Assembly: GCA_964643075.1 (NCBI GenBank)
Contig: CAZXQO010000025.1
Coordinates: 1 to 64,000 of the forward strand
DNA from: Desulfocucumis sp964643075
GTDB lineage: Bacteria; Bacillota; Desulfotomaculia; Desulfotomaculales; Desulfocucumaceae
Direction of reading: 5' to 3'
DNA length: 64,000 nucleotides
Notes under the pieces: model-generated
What the model saw: the letters and a program-made list of their open reading frames with translations, nothing else
Databases searched by the model: none
What the model was told of the DNA's origin: nothing
Part shown: positions 46,597 through 54,911 of the stretch, in pieces
How positions within the stretch are numbered: the first letter of the stretch is position 1
Layout of the letters: the number at the start of each line of letters is the position of its first letter
Made by a program: the position numbers and the translations under genes

Positions 46597-48426
46597 ATGT
46601 GTGGAATCATGGGCTATATTGGCCCCCGGGAGGCCGTGCCGATAATCATAGATGGACTGCAAAAGCTGGAATACCGGGGCTATGACTCCTCCGGTGTAGC
46701 CATTATTGAAGATGGAGCAATGAATGTTTACAAAAAGGTAGGCAAACTGGCCGAATTAAAGAATCAACTAAATGGCATGACCTTTACCGCCAAATCCGGC
46801 ATCGGACACACCAGATGGGCCACCCACGGGCGCCCCTCGGACGTCAACGCCCACCCTCACGCGGACTGCCAGGGCAGGTTTGCGGTGGTGCACAACGGGA
46901 TTATTGAAAACTACATTCCGCTGCGGGAGTGGCTTATTTCCATGGGGCACAAATTTCTCTCGGAAACAGACACCGAGGTGCTGTCGCACCTGCTGGAGGA
47001 GTTTTACGAGGGCGACCTGGTGCAGACAGTGCTCCGGGTGATCGATAAAATAGAAGGCTCTTTCGCCATGGTGATACTATCCCTGGATGAGCCCGGCACC
47101 ATAGTGGCGGCCAGGCAGGACAGCCCGCTGGTAGTGGGCCTGGGGGAAGGGGAGAATTTCCTGGCCTCTGATATCCCGGCGTTGCTGGCCCACACACGCC
47201 GCACCTATATACTGGCGGACGGGGAAATAGCCGTTTTGACCCGGGAAGGTGTGCAGGTCATCGACCAGTTCGGCAACTCCGTGGAGAAGCCGGTATTCGA
47301 GGTGAAGTGGGAGGCTGCCCAGGCGGAAAAGGGCGGATTCGACCATTTCATGCTCAAGGAAATACACGAACAACCCAGTGCTTTGAAGGATACCCTGAGC
47401 GGCAGGATTAACCCGGACGGCGCCGGCGTGCTGCTGAACGAAATCACCATGACCCCGGAAGAGCTGAAAAATATCAATAAAATATATATCACCGCCTGCG
47501 GTACAGCCTATCACGCGGGGCTGGTGGGCAAACACGCCATTGAAAAGCTGGCCAGGATACCGGTGGAGACCGATATAGCGTCGGAGTTCCGCTACCGGGA
47601 TCCCATGATCGACGATAAAACTCTGCTGATTGTGGTCAGTCAGTCCGGCGAGACCGCCGACACCCTGGCTGCCATGCGGGAGGCCAGAAGGCGCGGGGCC
47701 AAGGCCGTGGCCGTAACCAACGTGGTGGACAGCACCGTGGCCCGCGAGGCCGACTACGTACTGTACACCTGGGCCGGCCCGGAAATAGCAGTGGCCTCCA
47801 CCAAGGCCTATACCACCCAGCTCATGGCCATGTACCTGCTGGCGCTGTATTTCGCCGAAAGGCGGGGTACTATGCCCCGGGAGGAACTTAAGACCGTGAT
47901 CAGGGAAATGAAAAAGCTCAGCGACAAAGTGAAAGTCATACTGGACAACTGTCAGGCCATAGACAAATTCGTGGCGGAATACAGCCACTGCGGCAGCGCC
48001 TTTTTCATCGGCAGGGGCCTGGACCACACCGTGGCCCAGGAGGGCGCGCTAAAGCTCAAAGAAATTTCCTACATGCACGCCGAGGCCTACGCCGCCGGCG
48101 AGCTGAAGCACGGCACCCTGGCCCTGATCATACAGGGCGTGCCGGTAATCGCTCTGGCCACCCAGCAGGCCTTGTTTGAAAAAATGGTCAGCAACATCAA
48201 AGAAGTAAAGGCCCGGGACGCCACAGTAATCGCCCTGGCCATGGAAGGCATCAAAGAAGTGGAGAAGGTAGCGGACCACGTCATGCACATCCCCTCCACC
48301 CACCCGGTGCTGGCACCGATACTGTCGGTGGTACCACTGCAACTGCTGGCCTACCGTATGGCGGTGGCAAGGGGAAGCGACGTCGATCAGCCAAGAAATT
48401 TAGCAAAAAGTGTAACTGTGGAGTAG
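46597..48426 (+). CDS. glmS: Glutamine-fructose-6-phosphate aminotransferase
   Basis: Makes glucosamine-6-P from fructose-6-P and glutamine. 609 residues. Catalytic Cys2 in MCGIMGYIG; glutaminase segments TRWATHG and HNGIIENY; two SIS domains (TACGTAYHAGLVGKH; SQSGETADTLAAMREA); C-terminal DVDQPRNLAKSVTVE, the sequence over which the Tn7 target protein TnsD binds in other bacteria. RBS gggagg. Controlled by the ribozyme upstream. Confidence 0.98.
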   Translation: MCGIMGYIGPREAVPIIIDGLQKLEYRGYDSSGVAIIEDGAMNVYKKVGKLAELKNQLNGMTFTAKSGIGHTRWATHGRPSDVNAHPHADCQGRFAVVHNGIIENYIPLREWLISMGHKFLSETDTEVLSHLLEEFYEGDLVQTVLRVIDKIEGSFAMVILSLDEPGTIVAARQDSPLVVGLGEGENFLASDIPALLAHTRRTYILADGEIAVLTREGVQVIDQFGNSVEKPVFEVKWEAAQAEKGGFDHFMLKEIHEQPSALKDTLSGRINPDGAGVLLNEITMTPEELKNINKIYITACGTAYHAGLVGKHAIEKLARIPVETDIASEFRYRDPMIDDKTLLIVVSQSGETADTLAAMREARRRGAKAVAVTNVVDSTVAREADYVLYTWAGPEIAVASTKAYTTQLMAMYLLALYFAERRGTMPREELKTVIREMKKLSDKVKVILDNCQAIDKFVAEYSHCGSAFFIGRGLDHTVAQEGALKLKEISYMHAEAYAAGELKHGTLALIIQGVPVIALATQQALFEKMVSNIKEVKARDATVIALAMEGIKEVEKVADHVMHIPSTHPVLAPILSVVPLQLLAYRMAVARGSDVDQPRNLAKSVTVE

Positions 48427-48455
48427 GGGGGTAACCCCTTGATTAGAAAATTGTT

Positions 48456-48521
48456 ATGGGTTATATTTAATATTGTCACTATTTATATGTAATTTTGTCG
48501 TAACCTATGTTTAATATTGTC
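48456..48521. repeat. Three 22-bp direct repeats just downstream of glmS
   Basis: Units 48456-48477, 48478-48499 and 48500-48521, each ending TTGTC (two end TTTAATATTGTC). On the other strand they read GACAATATTAAA..., like TnsB-type transposase binding sites, which in Tn7 are also 22 bp. The array begins 29 nt after the glmS stop, and a TGT lies at 48452-48454, 25 nt after the stop. Repeat direction would put the element's interior toward glmS, so this is at best a remnant. Confidence 0.55.
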
Positions 48522-48536
48522 ATAAATAAGTATACG

Positions 48537-48573
48537 CCATATGGCATTTATACTTGCCATATGGGGGTTTTTA
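48537..48573 (+). terminator. glmS terminator
   Basis: Perfect 10-bp inverted repeat ccatatggca/tgccatatgg, 8-nt loop, then gggttttt. Confidence 0.8.
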
Positions 48574-48778
48574 ATTCTTGAATAAAGAATAATCAATGGT
48601 AAAATTGCAAATAATATGTATTAAGAGGTACAATTATAAGCCAATAATTATAATGTATTTTGACACAAAAATATTTGAATATTGATATTTATTATGGTGA
48701 ATTGATGACCCTTTATCCTCAAAGTCACCGATAAAAGATAACCTCCTTGTCTTTCAGCTTTACCCGGTAAACCAGATC

Positions 48779-48810
48779 AACCCCCGGCTATCAAGAGTGG
48801 GGGTTTTTTC
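48779..48810 (+). terminator. Orphan terminator
   Basis: aaccccc/gggggtt stem followed by tttt. No gene precedes it within 350 bp other than glmS, so it may be left from a lost gene. The rest of 48574-49070 is AT-rich with no other feature I can support. Confidence 0.6.
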
Positions 48811-49070
48811 TTTCCCGGCAGGTCGACTGCAATATTAAACCTCCGGTTCATCAAATTATGGATATCTTCAATTGCGGAATATCATGCTGAACCGTATGCC
48901 ATAAAGGATTTAAATCATTTGATAAATGTGATTATCGAGAAAGTTTTAATTACATTACATTACTAAAATTACTATTAATGATAATTAATGGCAGTATCGC
49001 CCCATAAAAATTAGCATACTAATACCGAATTTATCAATGCACTAAATCAGTAAAGAAAGGATTTTTCACC

Positions 49071-51008
49071 ATGTACGAACAATTCGGGGCGGTTGTCGAT
49101 CATCAAAATAAAACAGTCCAATTTAAGCTGTTTTTTCCCGATCATACTCTAGATCCCAACCAATATTTCAAAGAATACATCTTACCGGACGGCGAAAAAA
49201 ACAAAGGAGGGACGCCGGAAATCGCCTCACTCAAAGTGATCGGAGATTTCCAAACCCAAACGATCCCATCAGGCCAAGCTTGGGATGAATCTTCCGCCCC
49301 AACGCTCGTTCCCGCTTCTATGGGTAAAGGCTATTTATACCAGTCCAATCCCATTCAGCTCAAAAACGAAGGATTTTATCAATACAAATATGCCGTCACT
49401 TTTACCGGCTCGGGGTATCCGACACGTTACTGCAATGATCCATGCACCAAATATCATAGTTACATTCCAATAAAAAACCTGGTGAGCCCCGAGCCTTCAG
49501 AAGGTGATCATTCCGGGTTTGTCGTCGGCGGGGTGACGGTACTTCCCAGCGGACAACCGCGTGAAGTCACCCCTCTTAAAGGACCGCGGCTTCCTTTGAG
49601 TCAGTTGATCATTTACGAATTATTCCTTGAAGACTTCACCTTGGAATATCGCCGCAATCGCGCTCCCCTGGAAGCGGTCATGGACAAAATCGACTATCTG
49701 ATCGACCTCGGTGTCAATGCTATAGAGATCATGCCGGTCAACGGTTGTCCCAACGGTGATTTTACATGGGGTTATAATCCCGCTTTCCATTTTGCGGTCA
49801 CCAACCGGTACGCCAATGATAATGCACGAGAACTGGAGAAGTTATCTCTATTGAAAAACTTTATCAGCAAGCTGCATGAGAATGGAATCCAGGTCATCTT
49901 GGACTTGGTTTTAAACCATGCTTCCAAACAGTTTCCGTATTTTGAATTATACAAAGACAAAAGCATGTCCCCCTATGTCAGTGTCAAAGAAGAATGGGGC
50001 AGCATGGACCTGGATTTCTATAACAATTGCACCACCGAGTTTATTGTTGACCTGTGCAAATACTGGATCGACGTTTTCAAATTCGACGGTCTTCGTTTAG
50101 ACTACACCCGCGGTTATTATATCGCCAATGATCCAAACCATGGCCTAAACAAGATCATCGCCGACCTCAATACCTATATCGCCAGCAAGCCGGAGCTTCA
50201 AACCATAGCAATCATTCTTGAACATCTGGAAGGCTATCAATGTATCCATACCACCAACATCGTCAATGCCACCGGTTGCTGGTTGGATGATTACATGTGG
50301 AATTGCTTCCGCTATATTAATAAATTCAACAAAGTCGACAAGGAGATCATCCGGATTCTCAACTCCAATCTCAACTTTGATCCTGGAAAATGTCCGGTAA
50401 CCTATATCGGAGATCATGACCATTCCACCACTGTAAAGAAGATCGACGACAACAGCAATTTTACCCGGGGTGAATGGTGGCGGACCCAACCGTGTATGAT
50501 TGCCCTGATGACTTCAGCGGGTGCGCCGTTGATCTACAACGGCCAGGAATTTGGTGAAGTCTACTGGCTACCGGAGGGGAATGAGGAAGATGCCTCCGGG
50601 ATTCACCGCGTCATTTCCAGACCGCTTCATTGGGATTATACGAACGACCAAAAAGGTAAGGACCTATTTAATATCTATAAGCTATTAATCCAAATCCGCA
50701 AAACGCATCCTGCTTGTTCATCGCCGAATTTTTACCCGGTGGATTATAGCGGTCAATTTAACCCGCAAGGCTATGGCTTCGACTATGACAAACAGGTAGT
50801 TATCTATCACAAATGGGTTACCAACGGCGAAAAGCTAATCATCGTAATTAACTTTACCAACGAACTTCGCCAAGTCAATATTCCTTTTTCTTACAACGGA
50901 AAATGGCGTGACTTACTCTCCGGCCAAGATTATACCGTTACAAATTATTGGTTATCCAATTTCAATCTTCCGACCAGTTGGGGATGTATCTTTACAAACA
51001 CGCCGTAA
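49071..51008 (+). CDS. GH13 (alpha-amylase family) glycoside hydrolase
   Basis: 645 residues, no signal peptide, so cytoplasmic. An N-terminal beta domain (~1-180) precedes the catalytic barrel. The four GH13 regions are present: DLVLNHA, GLRLDYTRG (nucleophile Asp), IILEHLEG (acid Glu) and YIGDHDHST (transition-state Asp), with TWGYNP near the barrel start. The all-beta C-domain closes the protein. The layout (N-domain, PLSQLIIYELFLEDFTLE before the barrel) resembles branching-enzyme/trehalohydrolase-like subfamilies, but I cannot name the substrate. Base composition is more AT-rich than the glm genes, consistent with horizontal gain; it stands alone beside glmS. Confidence 0.85.
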   Translation: MYEQFGAVVDHQNKTVQFKLFFPDHTLDPNQYFKEYILPDGEKNKGGTPEIASLKVIGDFQTQTIPSGQAWDESSAPTLVPASMGKGYLYQSNPIQLKNEGFYQYKYAVTFTGSGYPTRYCNDPCTKYHSYIPIKNLVSPEPSEGDHSGFVVGGVTVLPSGQPREVTPLKGPRLPLSQLIIYELFLEDFTLEYRRNRAPLEAVMDKIDYLIDLGVNAIEIMPVNGCPNGDFTWGYNPAFHFAVTNRYANDNARELEKLSLLKNFISKLHENGIQVILDLVLNHASKQFPYFELYKDKSMSPYVSVKEEWGSMDLDFYNNCTTEFIVDLCKYWIDVFKFDGLRLDYTRGYYIANDPNHGLNKIIADLNTYIASKPELQTIAIILEHLEGYQCIHTTNIVNATGCWLDDYMWNCFRYINKFNKVDKEIIRILNSNLNFDPGKCPVTYIGDHDHSTTVKKIDDNSNFTRGEWWRTQPCMIALMTSAGAPLIYNGQEFGEVYWLPEGNEEDASGIHRVISRPLHWDYTNDQKGKDLFNIYKLLIQIRKTHPACSSPNFYPVDYSGQFNPQGYGFDYDKQVVIYHKWVTNGEKLIIVINFTNELRQVNIPFSYNGKWRDLLSGQDYTVTNYWLSNFNLPTSWGCIFTNTP

Positions 51009-51219
51009 AAAATTCAGGAGTGCAAAAAAGACGCGTCGGGCCACTCATCCAATATTGAAAAAGACTGGGAGGTAACGATTTGAAATCGCTGCAGGTTTTT
51101 ATTGCTGAAATGAACAACTGTGAAAAGCCTTCTGACGAATGGAAGAGATGTTGAATTTACGCATCAAGCGATGAATGCGATTGCGACCGCAGGGAATATC
51201 CCGATGAATTATGGCATAA

Positions 51220-51848
51220 ATGGAGTTTAAGCCATATGCGGGAAATTGCTCGTGCAAAGCTAAAATCCGCCGTCACCTTCGCTGGTACAGGACCTTTAAG
51301 GGACACACCTCCAGACAAGGAATGGGGACATTCGGAACAATGAGTGGACAAACACTGGCGGGCGTTGAAGAGACACTGGTTGCCGCCGGAATCGAAACCA
51401 GGGGGGCGTTTTGAAGGCTCGGCGTTTGCAGTACCTGGCTCAAATTCCGGTGTATGTAGCTATAAACCGCAGGTTGGTCGGCCTGATCGGGATCAAGCAA
51501 GGTCAAGCCGGAGTCATCCGCGGGTTGGTTGAGGGCTTGCGGGCCAGGGGCATTGGCAATATCATTTTAACGGTGACAGGAAGGCTCCGCCATGCATCAG
51601 GCCGCAAGCGAAATGGGTATCAACCAGATTTGGCCGGCTTATCAATTGAAGACATGGCCAAGCAGGTGCGGGGCCTGAAGCAGCAGGGGCGAAAGGTTGC
51701 CTTGGTGCTGGGGGACACTGGTGCCGCCCCAGTGTTAAAAGAAGCGGATGTGGGCATCTGCACTGTGGCCAATTTGAACCACCATCCTGGCATATTGGGA
51801 AGCAAGAAGCAAGGAGACGTAGAGCAGCCGTTAAGGCTGAGAGTCTGA
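51220..51848 (+). pseudogene. P-type ATPase remnant (P-domain), frameshifted
   Basis: The second part (51411-51848) reads PVYVAINRRLVGLIGIKQ, then LSIEDMAKQVRGLKQQGRKVALVLGDTGAAPVLKEADVGI, the rear of a heavy-metal P-type ATPase P-domain; the hinge GDGxNDxPAL is degenerate (GDTGAAPVL). The preceding segment (to about 51413) in another frame (GQTLAGVEETLVAAGIETRG) looks like the N-domain end, so a frameshift lies near 51410. No phosphorylation DKTGT motif or membrane helices remain. A half GGGGACA-type element (51298-51335) lies within. Confidence 0.5.
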
Positions 51849-51904
51849 GGATTTAGGACTGAAGCATGAGGTTGTAGTAACGAGGCGGCAGTGTGGAGAG
51901 AGAT

Positions 51905-51931
51905 ATCGCCACAGTAATTTACTGTGGCGAT
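51905..51931. repeat. 27-bp perfect palindrome
   Basis: atcgccacagtaa and its exact complement around one base. It lies 3' of the facing SLH gene and the ATPase remnant; without a T-tract on either side its role as a terminator is doubtful. Confidence 0.55.
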
Positions 51932-52132
51932 ACATTTACTAATTATTTAGTGTTTACCTCATAGCCTCTAGTTTGTTTTGCTATTCTTCCAGCAGACCTT
52001 TTTTCCCTTTGATTTCAATCTGTCTTCTTTAATTTCAATTTTACCGTTTTTGGACTTGTACTCGATTTTCCCGTCCTTGATTTCTAAGCTTTCACCATCA
52101 TCTGCCTTGATTTCTGTCTTGCCATTCTTATT

Positions 52133-52990
52133 TCAACTGTCTGTACTGTTATCCTGCGTATCATTATTCTGGGCAGTATCAACGCTTTGGTCGCTGCTAT
52201 CTTCTCCACCCTGTAACTCGATTACTTTCTCCATTATAGTGGACATTTCAGCCCTGGTGATGGAACTGTTGGGATTAAACTTTCCATCAGGGGTTCCCTT
52301 TACTATCCCATTCTGGTAAAGAGCTAAAATGTAACCTGCGTCTTCAGGTGATATTAAGATGCCATCCTTAAAAGGCATGGAGGAAGTGTCTACAGGCTGA
52401 AGTCCCATTGCCTTAGCAACCATAACCGCAGTCTGCGCCCTGGTAGCCTGGACCTGAGAATGGAAACGATTGAGATTAATTATGTTTTTGTATACCGCTT
52501 CCTGTACCGACTCCTGAGCCCAATCCGGGACACCGTAAACCGCCCCCTGGACAGAGACATTAATATTTGTGGTATCTGTGATCCTCATGACCAGGGAGAC
52601 AGTTTCTACTTGGGTTATGGGATTGTCAGGGCGGAAGGTAAAGTCTTCGTAACCTTTAAAGACTCCAATAGCCGACATTTTGTCTATATAAGACTTCGCC
52701 CAATGACCCTTGACGTCTTTAAAATTAATTTTTTTACTTTCAGCGTTAGTAGTGTCAAGTTTCTGTTTTAATTCTTTTAATTTCTTGCTTTTGGGTGCCT
52801 TAGGAGCTTTAGATTCCTTAGGAGCTTTAATTTTTGTAGAGGATTTGTCCAACTTAAATTCAATCTTAGATTTTTCTTTACCCTTTTCCAACTCTGTTTT
52901 TGCGTTGTCCTTGGGTTTGGCCCAGGCAATGCCTGTCGCCAGTGAAAGAACCAATGAAAGCGAGACAGCTACCGACAAAAACTTTCTCAA
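52133..52990 (-). CDS. SLH-domain surface protein
   Basis: Signal peptide (MRKFLSVAVSLSLVLSLATGIAWA), a Lys-rich charged linker (about residues 25-85), then three SLH domains (FKDVKGHWAKSYIDKM..., PDWAQESVQEAVYKN..., FKDGILISPEDAGYILALY...PNSSITRAEM) and an Asp/Ser/Asn tail. 285 residues. In-frame codons continue past the TGA stop for about 50 residues with a repetitive charged pattern (NKNGKTEIKADDGES... KIEYKSKNGKIEIKED), so the ancestral protein was probably longer. AT-rich, separate from the two LytTR-linked SLH genes, and no GGTATGAAC repeat precedes it. Confidence 0.85.
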   Translation of the reverse strand: MRKFLSVAVSLSLVLSLATGIAWAKPKDNAKTELEKGKEKSKIEFKLDKSSTKIKAPKESKAPKAPKSKKLKELKQKLDTTNAESKKINFKDVKGHWAKSYIDKMSAIGVFKGYEDFTFRPDNPITQVETVSLVMRITDTTNINVSVQGAVYGVPDWAQESVQEAVYKNIINLNRFHSQVQATRAQTAVMVAKAMGLQPVDTSSMPFKDGILISPEDAGYILALYQNGIVKGTPDGKFNPNSSITRAEMSTIMEKVIELQGGEDSSDQSVDTAQNNDTQDNSTDS

Positions 52991-53329
52991 ACTTACATCA
53001 TCCCCCTTAAATTTATTTACCTTGCTAATATACTACGTAATTACAGATTTTTTTTAGGGGATAAACAGGTACTATTTTATTAGAACTAAAGTCTCATTTT
53101 TGAAAACGGACCCTCTAGGTTAAGATTATTTGGGCTGAATTGTGCAAGTAAGGGAAGGTAAGCCAAATCAATTTTAACGGGACTGTGCACATTAAGAATG
53201 ACACATTCCAATCCTGCAGGCTATCCATATGCCAACGAAGACGGCCCACCGGGCGGTGGCACATTATAACCCCGAATCTTTTTTCTGGGAAATTTATGGA
53301 CCTGACTCTGCTCCGACCGTTGCAATGGG

Positions 53330-53360
53330 TTGACTCGACCCTTAGGGCAGGGTTTATACT
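53330..53360 (+). promoter_or_regulatory. MerR-type promoter with 19-bp spacer and dyad operator
   Basis: TTGACT (53330-53335), 19-bp spacer, TATACT (53355-53360). The spacer holds the dyad ACCCT-tagggc-AGGGT (53338-53353). Overlong spacers with a central dyad are the hallmark of MerR-family promoters. It lies 22 bp before the merR-like gene, so autoregulation is likely. Confidence 0.75.
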
Positions 53361-53381
53361 GGTTAGAAAGGTGGGTTAGCG

Positions 53382-53678
53382 GTGGAGAATCGAGTAAAAA
53401 TAAGCGATTTTGCTAAATTAACAGGAACTACTTTAAAAACCATTTTCTATTACCACAAAATTGGTTTACTACAAGAACCGGAGCGCTCTCCAGGGGGATA
53501 CCGTTTATACGGGCCGGTAGAGCTTTCTCGTATGCGGTTAATCAAACGCTTCAAGTCCTTGGGGATGGATCTGACACGTATCAAAGAAATACTGGGAGAC
53601 ATACAAAATAAACGAACTTTACGGGAAGCATGTTTAAATGAGTCAATAATTATGATGGAAAAAATAACATGGATTTGA
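53382..53678 (+). CDS. MerR-family regulator, probably C-terminally truncated
   Basis: GTG start. Residues 5-75 form the winged helix of MerR proteins (VKISDFAKLTGTTLKTIFYYHKIGLLQEPERSPGGYRLYG). Only ~98 residues; the normal dimerisation helix is cut short and no effector domain remains, ending ESIIMMEKITWI. With its operator intact it could still bind DNA weakly, but it is more likely a remnant. Confidence 0.7.
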   Translation: MENRVKISDFAKLTGTTLKTIFYYHKIGLLQEPERSPGGYRLYGPVELSRMRLIKRFKSLGMDLTRIKEILGDIQNKRTLREACLNESIIMMEKITWI

Positions 53679-53945
53679 TAAAGACCTCTCTGATGGTCTT
53701 ATTTTGTTGTTGAGCTAACGGGTGGCGATAGTTTAAGAACTTCTCCCATATTAAGCTCTTTCATAACGTCTGGGTGGCGAAGTTTACCATAAACTCCATA
53801 GCTGTCCTGCGGCCTACATCTAGGGAAATGTGGAATTATTTTTAACAAAAGACCTCTTCATTGCCACAGCCAAAACTTTTTAACACTGTAGCTGATATGG
53901 CTTATTATCAGGGTAGCGGTCATCCTTTGAGGTAATCATGGAAGC

Positions 53946-54106
53946 CAGTTTCCAATTTTATTGTTATTTTAGCTTCATCCGGTCAGTTTAGCTGCCGTTT
54001 CAGTACCCAACTTTATTTTATAATAGGCCAGAGATCAAAGATCATAGATGGCTTAATATAAGGTATCGCGGCTTTAGTCAGTTCCCAACTTTATTGTGCA
54101 ACAACA
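53946..54106 (-). mobile_element. Tn7-like transposon left end
   Basis: Read on the minus strand the end starts TGTTGTTGCACA at 54106 and has three TnsB-type sites: 54079-54098 (ACAATAAAGTTGGGAACTG), 54001-54020 (AATAAAGTTGGGTACTG) and 53946-53965 (AATAAAATTGGAAACTG). In Tn7 itself the left end starts TGTGGGCGGACA and carries three spaced sites containing AAAATAGTTGGGAACTG; the match in sequence, number, spacing (78 and 55 bp) and distance from the TGT is close. The interior of this element lies to the left, toward glmS. Confidence 0.72.
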
Positions 54107-54187
54107 GAAAATAAAGCTGTATACTGAAAAACAAAGTAAATATACTCGAAAATATAGTTATATACTCAAAAAAGAAGTTGTACACTA
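54095..54187 (+). mobile_element. Tn7-like transposon right end with four overlapping sites
   Basis: Four adjoining repeats of 20-21 bp (54107-54126, 54127-54147, 54148-54167, 54168-54187) with the pattern AAATA-AG-T--TATACT. Four head-to-tail sites next to tnsA is the right-end design of Tn7. The outer TGTGCAACAACA (54095-54106) is the reverse complement of the left-end tip, so the two ends share these 12 bp. Confidence 0.65.
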
Positions 54188-54237
54188 GGTCACCTTTTTA
54201 TGGCATTGTTATAACATACTGTGAAAAGGTGGCTTTT

Positions 54238-54357
54238 ATGTCGAAACGAAACACGGGTTGGGATGAGGGAAAGATTGTTCCTCCCAAAAGTGGTCCGGTG
54301 CTTCTCAGAATACACTGGCGAAGGGCTGAGCAAAAAGAGAGAGTCCCTAGAGGTTAG
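54238..54357 (+). pseudogene. tnsA start remnant
   Basis: ATG with aaggtgg 6 nt upstream; the first 13 residues MSKRNTGWDEGKI resemble the N-terminus of Tn7-like TnsA endonucleases, then the frame departs and stops after 39 codons. A hairpin (caccttttt ... aaaaggtg, 54191-54231) precedes it, as a hairpin precedes tnsA in Tn7. The rest of tnsA and tnsBC are absent. Confidence 0.5.
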
Positions 54358-54433
54358 TTCCCCCTGAGGACTCCTGATTGTCTGTTATTTCGACAGTTTT
54401 AACTCGGGTCAGACCCCTTTGCTTACCATTTTA

Positions 54434-54723
54434 CTAATCAATTTCTATTGTATCGCTTTGCAGATTGCGAGTTCCGTGTATTACGGTTAATACTGTAATT
54501 GATTTATTGTGATAATCCTATAATTACGGAATATTATTTCCCTGATGTCGTCACGGTTCATCTCAGGAGTCTTACGTCCCATTTGTGGGAATGTTGCAAC
54601 CTTTTTAGTTATTGCGAAAATTTTATTTAAGAAGATGTAAGCATAATAAGGGGATCCTTGAATGATATATTCTTTAATTTGCTGCAAATCCTTAATTGAT
54701 GTTTCGGTCCATTGGATTCTCAT
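54434..54723 (-). pseudogene. ParE/RelE-family toxin, 1-nt frameshift near the C-terminus
   Basis: MRIQWTETSIKDLQQIKEYI, then IREIIFRNYRI is the family body. After RNYRI one base is missing; the alternative frame supplies ITVLTVIHGTRNLQ, the canonical C-terminal strand, ending at 54434. As read, the product ends at 54487 (78 residues) and lacks the last strand. The antitoxin gene lies 8 bp upstream. Confidence 0.72.
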
Positions 54724-54731
54724 AAGCTTAA

Positions 54732-54911
54732 CTAATGCTCTAAGAGTTTTTTCATGGCATTTTCTTGGGAGATTACCTTGCCTTTAGTTATATCCTCTAA
54801 ACCTGAATAGATTTTCATTTTAACATATAACTCGTACATAATATCTTCCCAAGTAACATGTTCTGATAGCCCTTGGATGACTTTTAAAGCTTCATCTTTT
54901 GCAGAATTCAT
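54732..54911 (-). CDS. Putative antitoxin of the ParE/RelE module
   Basis: 59 residues from ATG 54911 with aaagggga upstream: MNSAKDEALKVIQGLSEHVTWEDIMYELYVKMKI... ending KKLLEH. Small helical protein immediately before the toxin gene, as in RelE/ParE modules where the antitoxin comes first. Named by position and size rather than by a strong family motif. Confidence 0.68.
   Translation of the reverse strand: MNSAKDEALKVIQGLSEHVTWEDIMYELYVKMKIYSGLEDITKGKVISQENAMKKLLEH

Noticed and set aside
54107..54187. The four 20-bp repeats as a CRISPR array or plasmid iterons
   Set aside because: The units touch without spacers and are not identical; no cas or rep gene is near. Transposase sites fit better.
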